Source: Omphiscola glabra
Taxonomy: Eukaryota > Mollusca > Gastropoda > Lymnaeidae
Assembly: GCA_964017045.1 (NCBI GenBank)
Contig: OZ024806.1
Location: forward strand, 22,739,088-22,803,087
DNA length: 64,000 nucleotides
Direction of reading: 5' to 3'
The notes below the pieces were generated by a model. The model was not told where the DNA came from and did no database searches. It was given only the letters and a program-made list of their open reading frames with translations. Positions 13,001-20,070 of this stretch are shown piece by piece. The first letter of the stretch is position 1; every line of letters begins with the position of its first letter. The translations under genes were made by a program, and so were the position numbers.

Positions 13001-16000
13001 CATGCCTATCCGGCTCACTAGTCGAATGCCCTTGTCAGATCTATAAAAAAATGTAAAGAGACGTATGCTGTTCACGACAATTATCCTTCAACTCGCGAGC
13101 GAGAATACTAGTTCTATAGTTAAATGAGAACATTGGAAGCCACACTGGGACTCTTGGTAGATGCGGTTAGTCAGATTCTGCGCTCACTTTAGGGGACACG
13201 GGCGAAAAATATTCTACTGTAAAAATCATTATCTCTCTATATAATCACAGACTAAAAGAATATTCAAAAGTAAATTAAATATTACAGAAAAAAGGGGGAG
13301 TAGACAAAAAGATATTTTATCTAAGCAGACGGGAAGTTTGTTACAAAATTTTAGTTAAAATCTTTCAATTATATGAAATTAAGGAAGTTATAATTCTGAT
13401 TATTAATTATTAGCACAATTAAAATATTTTTTCTCACATTTTAAGGAAATTATAAAATGATATGGCGGCTTCAAAGCGTGAACTTTACAACTACTAAACT
13501 TATTTGACAAGATATTTATTTAAGTAACTCACTTCAGGTAATTTTATTTTGCGCGCCTATTGAACTCAACATTACAGCCATACATGCATACCTAGAGAAT
13601 TATTATTTGTGATTTTTCCAAAATGTTGTTCAGATTTACCAGAACGGCCAAGGCGTACCTTCAGGGGACTGTAACGCTTGTGGCTGCAATGATGGCATGA
13701 TTGTCTGCACCTTGATTGCATGTCAAGCTACTTGTGAAAAGGACAGGCGTGTAAGTTGTGTCTATGTGGCTGTTCTCCAGGGGCGTAGGAAGGGGATGTG
13801 GACGGTAGCAGATGGTTCCAGGCAGCTCTTTTATTATCTATATGGCTTGAAGCATTTACAGCCAACTGAAGATACTATTTTCTGGGCAAAAATTTTGACC
13901 CCACCCCGGGTTTATCAAACCCTAACTATGCCACTGCATTTCCTTCTCAATTTTTATATAAAACAACAAATGATTGGAAATCTTGTAATATTGTTTGGTG
14001 ATAAATATGAATTAGTTTTTTTAAAGCTGATGAAAAGATGTGTATAGCAGAGCACAAAATTTTATATTAAGCTTCGTCTAGTAACATGAAATGAATGGTT
14101 GTCATGGTCCGTTGAGAAAAGAGAGCTAACTGCAGCCAGGACCTTCTAATTTGAATGTCTTCCCTTTAGATTTATCAAAACGGCGAAATCTTACCGTCAG
14201 ACGACCCGTGCAAAAAATGCTACTGCGCCAATGGCGTCATCAGATGTACCTGGTGGCGTTTTGGACGTGCCAGAAAAAACGGAATGGTGGGAGAATTATG
14301 GATTAACAGCATTCAGTGGCCTTGACCCATTATTAAATTGTTAACATAACCCTATTTGAGGTCGAAAAGGGGGGGGGTCACTTATATTCAACATTCAGTG
14401 GCCCGGGCCCGTTTTTAAAATCGTTAACATGGCCCCCTTGGGTGAAGGATGAGAACTAAAAACTTAAAGGAGCGTTTTGATACATTAGAAATCAATGAAA
14501 GGTCAGTCACATATTCCGATATAGCAATCAACGTCAACGCTAACAGCGACTTAAAATTAGAATGTTACGTTAAGAAAAAACTTCTTACATTTTAGCGTAA
14601 TCACGTGTTTGATCAACAGAACTGAAACAAAACGTTCAGAAAAAAAACTTCTGACATTTATTAGCGTAATCATGTGTTTGATCAACAAAACTGAAACAAA
14701 ACGTTCAGAAAAAAACTTCTGACATTTATTAGCCTAATCACGTGTTTGATCAACAGAACTGAAACAAAAAAAAATATTTTTATATTTAGGTAACTGTTAA
14801 TGCAACAACAACAAAAATGGGAATGTTTGTTTATTATATTTTTAAAAACTGTTACATTGACTTGTTGTTTTTTTCCTGGCCGGCTGGCAAAATCTTCAGA
14901 CTCACTTTCCGCTAAACTGTCGAGCTGAAACTTGGCACATAGACACGCTGCCGATGACATCACGTTCTGTCAAATTTTCAGCCCCGGCCCTAAACCACAC
15001 AATAAATCAGTTGTTGCTGGGTTGTTTTTTTCAAGCGGAAGACGAAGAACATATTATGATTCCACGGAATAAAAATTCCAGATAGCTGCGCTAAATGAGA
15101 TTTTTTTTTTTTAAATATGGCAAGTGCGTTTGGTGGGTAATATTTTATTTTGTTTTTCTGAAATATTTGTGCGGTGTAAGAGTGGGTGTGTCATTAGAAT
15201 ATTTATATAGTTCAAGGGCGTGTAAAACTGTGCGGTTGAGTCTTAAGGGGAGAGCACTAATAGCGATTCTTATAAAGTACGTTACTTGAATGCATGTTTT
15301 ATCCCATTTTCAGCCCTTACCAATTGCTTGATATTACTATTGATAATGGATTTATTCGAAAAACGTTTGTTTTTAGGGTTTGTTTCATTTCTTTTTTTTT
15401 TTTTTTATTAAATTTTAGTAGTCCATCCCGCCACTGCTATAATTATATCGTTAAACTCCTGGTTATCATGGTCCGCACACCGCGGTCACTCGTTTAAGAC
15501 ACGGATCAGGGATCGGTGAACTTTTTTCAGACACTACCCCAAAATGTCAAAATGAGTATAAGATAAATTGAGTGACTAGTCAAAATGACGTTAACAAGAC
15601 AAGAGGGGATCGCTTGCTGCCGAGCCACTAGTAACCACAAGTTATTGGGTTCGTTAGCTTTACACATGCCAGATACAGCATTGCAAGATACAGCATTGAA
15701 AGATACAGCATTGCCTGATAAGAAAATGTTTCGTAAGAAAACCCGCTTTAAATATATAATTTTACTTATGTCTATTGAGCCCTATTGACCACTGGCGCAG
15801 ATACTTACACATTAAAAAATGACCAGCCTCAACGACAGAAAAGAAATAGTTTCGCATTATATTTTGTGTTTTAAATTTTCCTTTTAAGTATGAAAGACTG
15901 ACGTAAAAATTCGAACTAAAACTTTTAAAAGATTATTAATTTTATTTATTATATTTTTAAATTTTTAAAATTAATGTTATTATGTTTGCTTTGGGTGTAA

Positions 16001-17722
16001 GAGGATTTACATCGACTGTGTAAGGGGCCAATGCTCATCAAATATTCCTATGCAATTATTCTACCTATTGCTCTACTGATTGTTGCGAGTTAACAAATCA
16101 GTTAACCAATCTTTGAACAATGTTACATGCAAAGGAAAACCAATCAAAGATTTAGATATATCAGTTTTTTTAATTCTTGCAAGTATATTTTAAATTTTTA
16201 AAAAGACGTTTCTTGAAATTTTTTAGGTATATGAAGATGGAGCTCAAGTGCCGTCCGATGATTGCAATACTTGCGTGTGCCGTCGTGGCGCCATTTCCTG
16301 TACCAAAATGGCGTGCAGAACTTGCAGAAAAGACGGGAAGGTGAGTTGATTTATCAAGTTTAACTTAACTTGTTAATGAAATAGTTTGTCAGAATTCCTT
16401 TTCTTTTTAAAGAAATCGTATCATTATATTTGCAATAGTAGCTACCAGTATTTTTTTCAGCTATATCTCCGGGGGTGGGGGGGGACTTCACCCCGGGGGA
16501 AGTCAATTGTCCCCCCTCCCCGGAGCAAAAATATTTACAAGAATAAAGCATATAAAGTATATTATATTTAAAAAAAATATTTTTTTGTCTTTTTTAAAAC
16601 AATTTAAAAAAGAATTTTAGCTGTTGTCATTAACCGATTACAATTTGAGTAATCTATGAAGTATTGCTGATATATAGTCGATGACCCGTATAGTTAAGGC
16701 GCTGATCTATGGTACAGTATGGGGTTGATTATCAGCTCATGCCTAATGATTACCCTGGTGCCCGCCACAAACGGAGTGAATTCGGTTTATATAAGACACT
16801 AGGCTAAATAATGCCTCCCACAAAACTTTTAAAATGCTCTTCCCTGTTCAAAAGGTATAATAGAAACATCGAATTCAAGTATACTCAAAAATTTACCTCT
16901 TGATTTTGAAATAATCAAAAATTTTCTGGAGAGCAGGCTCCCCAAACCACTCCACCGATCAAAATTCATCTGCGCCATTCATTATTGCCCTACTTCTCGA
17001 TGAAAATGATCGCCGGTTTCGGTATCGATAGATACACTGCCTAGTGGCGTAGCTAATATTAAGGTTGCAATGAGCGGCCAACTATTTTTGCCGTTCTCCC
17101 TTTCACGATTCAAACTCTGCAAATGTCCAAAAATGCCACACCAGCATATAAAGAGAAAGTGACACCTGGGTGGACCACTCCATCCGCCCTATTTCGACGC
17201 GAATATCAGGAGCGTATCTACAGTGAAAGGGGTCAGCGGACAAGATTAATTTTTACGCCCCCTTCAACTCTGAAACCTATTATTTTCAACCAATCAATTC
17301 CACCAAAGTCCATTTTTACCCCCCCCCCCCTTCTCGCAAGTCCGGCGCCCCGGGATGTATGTCCGCTTCTGCCACCTTAGCTACGCCTTTGGCCACTGGC
17401 ATAGCCCCCTCCCGAAAATCTGAAGTCCCCCCCCCCCGCCCGGGCAAACAAAAATTCTGAAAGAAACACTGGTAGCTACCATTATATCATCTTAAGATGT
17501 GTCTAAGTAAGCCATAAACTTAAACTGGATGTAACATGAAACGAAACGAAACAAAAATAAAAAAATGTCTAAGTCTTTGAGTTGAAATAATAACAGATGT
17601 TAACATGCCCGTAGGTGTACAGAGATGGTGACGTAGTTTCATCAAAGAGGTGCCAAAGATGCACTTGCCAGATGGGACAAATCAAATGTGAAAAGAGGCG
17701 CTGTCTGTTCGGACTATTCTAA
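903..17722 (+). CDS. Multi-domain pacifastin/VWC-like secreted protease-inhibitor-type gene (13 visible exons, 5' partial)
   Basis: Thirteen short exons on the plus strand each read [VIL]-Y-x-x-G-x-x-V-P-x-x-x-C-N-x-C-x-C-x(n)-G-x(3)-C-T-x(3)-C-x(n)-C-x(3)-G-x and end at a consensus donor. All junctions are phase 0, so the exons join into 533 residues plus a stop. The CN-x-C-x-C...CT-x3-C core is that of the pacifastin light-chain inhibitor family (arthropod serine protease inhibitors). The first cysteine lies about 17 residues before the second, longer than the 9-12 of classical pacifastins, and the Y-x-x-G between them recalls a von Willebrand C subdomain. The product is probably a secreted repeat inhibitor. 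No signal-peptide exon is visible, so the gene starts upstream of the window. Exons: 903-1022, 2319-2438, 3078-3239, 5184-5336, 7123-7239, 7832-7948, 9239-9358, 9902-10018, 10672-10791, 13634-13750, 14170-14286, 16227-16340, 17615-17722. Gene model by eye; family assignment is inference. Confidence 0.82.
1136..1505. repeat. 30-bp minisatellite in intron A, 11 near-perfect units
   Basis: The unit begins GGCTTTGATCATGTAGGTTT and is 30 bp long. Eleven consecutive copies (about 1166-1500) look identical; diverged edge units lie at 1110-1165 and 1506-1600. The array keeps a 230-residue plus-strand frame open with the decapeptide GFDHVGFYNY. That frame is not the one used by exon A and lies past its donor, so it is probably not translated. 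The near-perfect identity points to recent expansion or gene conversion. Confidence 0.9.
1640..2045. other. Intron A remainder
   Basis: AT-rich intronic sequence. A short repeated motif (GGATACTTGAxATTTGCGG at about 1882 and 1925) is the only structure noticed; no gene is visible. Confidence 0.5.
2046..2295. repeat. About 21-bp repeat directly upstream of exon B acceptor
   Basis: Loose units of the form TTGTCTCAACATATACACGT, about 18-22 bp, run up to about 25 bp before the exon B acceptor. They are pyrimidine-rich on the coding strand, so the array also lengthens the pre-acceptor tract. Short plus-strand frames through it are artefacts. Confidence 0.75.
2319..2438 (+). CDS. Exon B, inhibitor domain unit (40 aa)
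   Basis: Acceptor TTCTTCAG, donor GTAAGT from 2439. It encodes VYKKGEKVPSHDCNTCTC, then CTKMIC and MTCTFNGV. All six cysteine positions of the module are present. The residue after CT is Lys, which in this family would suggest trypsin-like targets (inference). Confidence 0.82.
2424..2560 (+). repeat. Tandem copies of exon B 3' end and its splice donor
   Basis: After the true exon end (ACTTTTAACGGGGTT/GTAAGT) three diverged copies follow: TTTGAACGGGGTC/GTAAGC near 2463, ATTCAACGGTGTT/GTAAGT near 2494 and TTTGAACGGTTT/GTAAGT near 2527. Each is separated by TAGAGATxTAC-like linkers, with a spacing of about 33-35 bp. The exon edge and donor were therefore duplicated locally, giving four candidate donors. 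Confidence 0.8.
2561..3077. other. Intron B remainder
   Basis: AT-rich intron. Positions 2725-2875 hold a loose 35-40 bp repeat (TATTGATGACTCTTTAGTTC-like, about four copies). Nothing else was recognised. Confidence 0.55.
3078..3239 (+). CDS. Exon C, inhibitor domain unit with Pro/Thr-rich linker (54 aa)
   Basis: Acceptor TTACAG, donor GTAAGC. It encodes VYKEFERVPVDSCNTCIC and CTDKAC, then a linker of about 19 residues made mainly of Pro and Thr (PPTPPTTPPTTTAPPG) before CEKDGV. The linker separates this domain from the next and is a likely O-glycosylated or extended spacer. Asp follows CT, unusual for an inhibitory loop. Confidence 0.82.
4430..4560 (-). mobile_element. tRNA-derived SINE-like head
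   Basis: Read on the minus strand from about 4556, the sequence has an A-box-like TGGTTCAGTTGAATACTGG and, about 45 bases on, a B-box-like GATTCAAATC. This is the internal pol III promoter spacing of a tRNA. The flanking CCA end and a folded cloverleaf are not convincing, so a SINE head is more likely than a functional tRNA gene. Confidence 0.4.
4596..4848 (+). mobile_element. Foldback/MITE family copy 1
   Basis: About 250 bp starting GAAGTGGCTATTGGTACACG. It closely matches segments at 45144-45649 and 56030-56275. Shared landmarks are GGTACCAGAATTGAGAGGT, TTTAAAATATTATTGTTGGG and AAATGACATCCGAATA. The distal GC-rich part (around GGCGGCGCTGCGTGTCC) is inverted relative to the 56-kb copy, as expected for a palindromic element whose loop can flip. 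Confidence 0.7.
5184..5336 (+). CDS. Exon D, inhibitor domain unit with Ser/Pro-rich linker (51 aa)
   Basis: Acceptor TTACAG, donor GTACGT. It encodes VYNDNERVPSGDSCNTCTC, CTEVWC, a short Ser/Pro linker and CEKDGM. Glu follows CT. Together with exon C it forms the long-linker class of units in this gene. Confidence 0.82.
5337..5495. repeat. About 20-bp repeat immediately after exon D donor
   Basis: Seven loose units of the type ATTGTATCATAACTTTxxC follow the donor within about 15 bp. This is another case in this window of a tandem repeat abutting an exon edge. No coding function is suggested. Confidence 0.75.
5496..6660 (-). mobile_element. LINE reverse-transcriptase fragment, copy 1
   Basis: Minus-strand frames encode FLIDLTRAFDLVSRRDLF (RT palm motif DLxxAFD), followed by GGP, FNGAIS and FPVSNGMKP segments typical of non-LTR reverse transcriptases. 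Nearer 5770-5560 there is C-terminal WTT...LRQI-like coding sequence. Frames are interrupted by stops and shifts, so the copy is dead. A related, longer copy lies at 11010-13210 in the same gene. Confidence 0.75.
6661..7122. other. Intron D remainder
   Basis: AT-rich sequence shared with 13210-13633 at high similarity. It is part of the segmental duplication that carries exons E and J. No gene is visible. Confidence 0.7.
7123..7239 (+). CDS. Exon E, inhibitor domain unit (39 aa)
   Basis: Acceptor TTGTTCAG, donor GTAAGT. It encodes IYQNGQGVPSGDCNSCGC, CTLMAC and CEKDGR. It is nearly identical to exon J (13634-13750): six substitutions in 117 bases by eye. Leu follows CT. Confidence 0.83.
7266..7440. 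mobile_element. MITE with CAGTGGCGTAG-type terminal inverted repeats, copy 1
   Basis: It starts CAGTGCCGTAGGAAGG and ends TAGCTACGCCACTG, giving imperfect terminal inverted repeats around about 150 bp of non-coding DNA. It begins 26 bp after the exon E donor. The same element follows exon J (13778-13936). A clear target duplication was not found. Confidence 0.55.
7832..7948 (+). CDS. Exon F, inhibitor domain unit (39 aa)
   Basis: Acceptor TGTCCAG, donor GTGAGT. It encodes VYHEGERVPSGDCNNCTC, CTKIFC and TCTFNGV. It is a canonical unit with Lys after CT. Confidence 0.83.
7949..9238. other. Intron F
   Basis: About 1.3 kb, AT-rich, with a SPIN-like hAT miniature element at 8523-8702. No gene is visible. 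Confidence 0.6.
8523..8702 (+). mobile_element. SPIN-like hAT miniature transposon, copy 1
   Basis: It starts CAGTGGTTCTCAACCTTCCT, followed by AATGCCGCGACCC, a terminus I recall from SPIN-group hAT transposons. It ends in GGGTCGCGACCCACAAGTTG then ATAACTGCTG, an imperfect inverted copy of the start. Flanks GCGTAAAG and GCGCAGAG look like an 8-bp hAT target duplication with two changes. Only about 180 bp remain and there is no transposase. Confidence 0.8.
9239..9358 (+). CDS. Exon G, inhibitor domain unit (40 aa)
   Basis: Acceptor CCTCTAG, donor GTATGT. It encodes LYINGARVPMDACNTCIC, CTKIAC and SCFKDGV. All module cysteines are present; Lys follows CT. Confidence 0.83.
9725..9835. repeat. 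Loose GTGTCTTAA repeat upstream of exon H
   Basis: Motif GTGTCTTAAAATG and variants recur about five times at irregular 15-25 bp spacing within intron G. It is low-order and degenerate. Confidence 0.5.
9902..10018 (+). CDS. Exon H, inhibitor domain unit (39 aa)
   Basis: Acceptor TTCATCAG, donor GTAAGT. It encodes LYNNGESVPSGDCNTCTC, CTKIGC and TCTFKGI. It is canonical, with Lys after CT. The start is set by the acceptor; an in-frame upstream ATG at 9821 belongs to intron sequence. Confidence 0.83.
10019..10671. other. Intron H
   Basis: AT-rich intron of 653 bp. No gene or recognisable element was seen. Confidence 0.6.
10672..10791 (+). CDS. Exon I, inhibitor domain unit (40 aa)
   Basis: Acceptor TTCTCTAG, donor GTACGT. 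It encodes VYENGARVPVDTCNTCYC, CTKKKC and SCLKDGV. Three consecutive lysines sit in the putative reactive loop, which would favour trypsin-like partners if it is inhibitory (inference). Confidence 0.83.
11010..13210 (-). mobile_element. LINE reverse-transcriptase fragment, copy 2, with internal duplication and GC-rich insertion
   Basis: Homologous to 5496-6660: shared tracts include TTGCTAAGAGCGGAGAACAT, CTCCGTCTTTACAGTACTTA and GGCGGCATCATC. Here the element is interrupted at about 11830-12370 by GC-rich DNA. A stretch around 12430-12680 repeats parts of 11580-11830, so one part is present twice. Frames are broken throughout. It occupies intron I. Confidence 0.72.
11830..12370. mobile_element. 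GC-rich insertion inside LINE copy 2
   Basis: About 540 bp of clearly higher GC content than its surroundings, starting after a C-run at 11852-11867. It interrupts the LINE: GTGATTTACTGA on the left and GCGATTTTACTAA on the right are similar and could be a target duplication. The segment around GCTAGGACGAAACGGTTGCC resembles AGCTGGGACGAAATAGTTTCC in the GC-rich tract at 19170-19560. Probably a SINE or LINE part; class unknown. Confidence 0.45.
13634..13750 (+). CDS. Exon J, inhibitor domain unit, duplicate of exon E (39 aa)
   Basis: It encodes IYQNGQGVPSGDCNACGC, CTLIAC and CEKDRR. The acceptor region (TTTTTCCAAAATGTTGTTCAG) and the following intron are shared with exon E, so it arose by duplication of a block containing the LINE fragment, the exon and the downstream MITE. 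All cysteines are kept and the junctions remain phase 0. Confidence 0.83.
13778..13936. mobile_element. MITE with CAGTGGCGTAG-type termini, copy 2
   Basis: It starts CAGGGGCGTAGGAAGGG and ends CTATGCCACTG. It sits at the same position relative to exon J as the element after exon E, so it was copied with the exon. Confidence 0.55.
14170..14286 (+). CDS. Exon K, degenerate inhibitor unit lacking two cysteines (39 aa)
   Basis: The exon has the right acceptor (CCTTTAG), length (117) and start (IYQNGEILPSDD). The core reads PCKKCYC and CTWWRF, so cysteine 6 is replaced by Phe, and RARKNGM lacks the cysteine that should open the next domain. The donor GTGGGA is weak. Its phase-0 ends would let it be skipped, with exon J then supplying the missing cysteine to exon L. 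Either a decaying exon or an alternatively spliced one. Confidence 0.6.
14570..14775. repeat. Three-copy 68-69-bp repeat in intron K
   Basis: Units share AGCGTAATCACGTGTTTGAT and AAACAAAACGTTCAGAAAAA, starting near 14593, 14662 and 14730. The rest of intron K (14776-16226) is AT-rich with a poly-T run at 15391-15406 and no visible gene. Confidence 0.75.
16227..16340 (+). CDS. Exon L, inhibitor domain unit (38 aa)
   Basis: Acceptor TTTTTAG, donor GTGAGT. It encodes VYEDGAQVPSDDCNTCVC, CTKMAC and TCRKDGK. Cysteines 2-6 and the next cysteine 1 are present; its own cysteine 1 is missing if exon K is included in the transcript. Confidence 0.82.
16675..16830 (+). mobile_element. tRNA-derived SINE-like head in intron L
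   Basis: GACCCGTATAGTTAAGGCGC resembles a tRNA 5' half with A box, and GGGGTTGATTATCAGC about 35 bases on resembles a B box. The following body contains GAATTCGGTTTAT, which also occurs near 18775, so a dispersed SINE is likely. No intact tRNA cloverleaf was recognised. Confidence 0.45.
16920..17470. other. Repeat-derived intron L segment
   Basis: It contains CTAGTGGCGTAGCTAATA near 17040 and TTAGCTACGCCTTTGGCCAC near 17378, plus C-runs. This looks like nested debris of the CAGTGGCGTAG-type element. The short open frame at 17123-17380 is not a gene. Confidence 0.4.
17615..17722 (+). CDS. Exon M, terminal inhibitor unit with stop codon (35 aa)
   Basis: The acceptor CCCGTAG is weak but in phase. 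It encodes VYRDGDVVSSKRCQRCTC, CEKRRC and LFGLF then TAA at 17720-17722. The conserved Asn after cysteine 2 is Gln and the CT pair is CE, so this last unit is divergent but keeps cysteines 2-6. The protein ends six residues after cysteine 6, with no further cysteine 1, as expected for the last domain. Confidence 0.8.
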   Translation: MYRDGDVVSSKRCQRCTCQMGQIKCEKRRCLFGLF

Positions 17723-17760
17723 CAAAAAGGACAGGACATCATCAGATGTTTGAAATGAAA

Positions 17761-17766
17761 AATAAA
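17761..17766 (+). terminator. Polyadenylation signal of the 13-exon gene
   Basis: AATAAA 38 bases after the stop codon of exon M, which fits a short 3' untranslated region. Confidence 0.7.
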
Positions 17767-17779
17767 GTTTCTATTTCAT

Positions 17780-19940
17780 CTGTATCGCCTTACCTTCATA
17801 ATTATTTGTATTGATTCATGATAATAATATAAAAAATAGTAATAATAAATTATTCTAAAAATTGAGTTCTTATATGTGTAATTTGTACAGCATTAGTTTG
17901 TGAAGTGGTTCCGCCCTTGCACGTTTGAAACAAAGCTGACTTAAAAATACCAATAAAGAGTTACTTTCAGGCGTCTCTCCGGGAGAGGGGCGAAAAAGGG
18001 GGGGGGTGGAGAAAATGAAGTGCCCCCCGGGAAAAAGTGTATAATAGTAAGGTGAGACTGTGGCTGATTTAAAAAGAAAAAAAACAGCTTATTTATTTCA
18101 TGTCAATTTAAAAGATTAGTTAGTAATTGGTGTGCCAAACTGTGACGAATTAAAATTAGTAAAACTCTGCAACCAAAATTTTGAGGCAGTCGATATATTT
18201 GATGATCCGAAGACGTAAGGCAAATCTAGTAATAGCATTCGATTGTAAATATTTGAAATCGTCTAGTTTGAATATACTCTCCCAACGATATAAGTATCTA
18301 TAAATATATCCTCCCAAAGACATAAATGTCTATAAATCTATCCTCCAAAAGATATAAATGTCTACAAATCTAATATTTTGAAATAACTATTTATTTCTAA
18401 CATTTATCCACTGTGCTGAAAATGAATATGTTAAATGTTATTAAAACAAATTTCCATTTGTTCAGATCAATAAAGAATAGTATCTGATTTTGAGTATCAA
18501 ACATTAACAATCTGTTTAAAATGTCTATTTCTTAATTTTTAAAATGCAATCAACTTTCAAAGTATGGTTGGCTATAAAATATTAAATTTCTGTAAAAATA
18601 TTTCATAATTTTAAATGTAGTCGATTTTATTATTTATTAGTGTTTTCCTAGATAAATAAACTTTAAAAATGTAACACATTTTTTAAAATAAGCTAAAATT
18701 TATCGTGTGCACAATAATGGTTCACTTTTATTTTTTTTTAAAGTTCATACCCCAAGTGTACCAAAATTAGGATGAATTCGGTTTATGTAAAGATGGAGGG
18801 GCGGGTACGTCATTTTTTTTTATAAAAATTTTCAGGGGGGGGGGGGGGCAAAACCAAAACTTGGTCGGCTTGTTTTAAGTTCCTTATTACTTATTATTCT
18901 TTACTGCCACAGTACATAGCAATTTAAATTAAACCTGCAAATTCAGGGGAGTGGGGGGCTAATGCCCCATCCTGCCCTACCAAAATAACGTCCCGGGGGA
19001 AGGGGCGGATTCAGACCAGATGCTGATTTCCATTATCAGTATAGGCCATCTGTTCCTGTTTATAGATGCACTGCCCCCCCACCCTTTCTCGGATCAAATC
19101 ATCTGAAAGAACCACTGGTCCTGATTTCGTATGACATAAGTCATAAGTCCCAATACGTCTGATCAAATCTACTTCAGGAAAACAGTGGGCAGCCGAGCCT
19201 TTGCTCGCAGTGCCCTTCCCAGCGTATCCCCCTCACCCAATCGCCCACAATAGCGGACTGCGAGGTGGCACGCAAGGAACGCCAGTCCATTACGGAGGCC
19301 CCTAACCGAAGGCCCCGGTGATAGCCCACCAAAGTGTGCACCCACAGCGGAGGGACACCATGCCGGTCAGCATAGCCAAACATACACCAATGCTGACTGA
19401 ACAAATTTGGTTTAGGCGGTTACATTAACGTCTTCATTCTACACCCCTTCTCTCCCGGGTGCTATGTCCTAGTGTAGCTATCTTATGGTGGCTAGGGCAA
19501 ACAGCTTGCTTGGTAGCTGGGACGAAATAGTTTCCTAGGAACATACCCCACGTGTGCTGTATATATATATATATATATATATAGCTGTATTACGACGTTC
19601 ACTTTTTCGGCGTTGGCAGGCCACGCTATATTTTAAGTTGAAAACATCGTGGGATCCTTCTTTTTTTTTAAACTGTCGCGTAAAATCATAATGTAAGATT
19701 AAATCTAAGCGCACATTTCAGAAGTAGGGGTGGTTGGTGTGTCACCAAATCAATGTTGAAGCCATAAACAACAAAGCAATGTAGGTAGACAATTCTTGCA
19801 TCCCGTGTGATAGTCTAACAACGGGAAAAATAAATGCACCCATACAACATGGAATAATTCTATTTTTATTTTGAAGTTTTTAATTGAAGAACTGGTACAT
19901 CTGTGTTATCAAAGGATTTTTTTTTTTTAATTTTCAAATA
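17780..19940. other. Intergenic region between convergent inhibitor genes
   Basis: No gene visible. It holds a three-copy repeat of the TATAAATGTCTATAAATCTA type at 18285-18370, poly-G at 18836-18849, a GC-rich tract at 19170-19560 that resembles part of the insertion at 11830-12370, and a (TA)n run at 19560-19582. Confidence 0.6.
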
Positions 19941-19946
19941 TTTATT
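19941..19946 (-). terminator. Polyadenylation signal of the two-domain inhibitor gene
   Basis: AATAAA on the minus strand, 29 bases downstream of the TGA at 19977-19975. Confidence 0.6.
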
Positions 19947-19974
19947 TTTTGATGAAGATCGTGGAAAAAGTTGT

Positions 19975-20070
19975 TCACAAACACCCCTTTTTGGAACACA
20001 GTTGTTGACCGTCTGTACAGAGACAGTCGTTACACTCATTTGGAGGCATAGCGTGTCCGTCTTTATATTC
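19975..20070 (-). CDS. Two-domain inhibitor, exon 3 (terminal)
   Basis: The acceptor reads CGTACAG on the minus strand. The exon carries cysteines 2-6 and ends one residue after cysteine 6 with TGA. Confidence 0.82.
   Translation of the reverse strand, partial: EYKDGHAMPPNECNDCLCTDGQQLCSKKGCL

Noticed and set aside
16675..16760. Functional tRNA gene
   Set aside because: Box-like motifs are present but the cloverleaf arms do not pair convincingly; a SINE head is more likely.
17123..17380. 85-residue plus-strand frame in intron L
   Set aside because: Lies in repeat debris with C-runs and ends before the exon M acceptor; no family resemblance.
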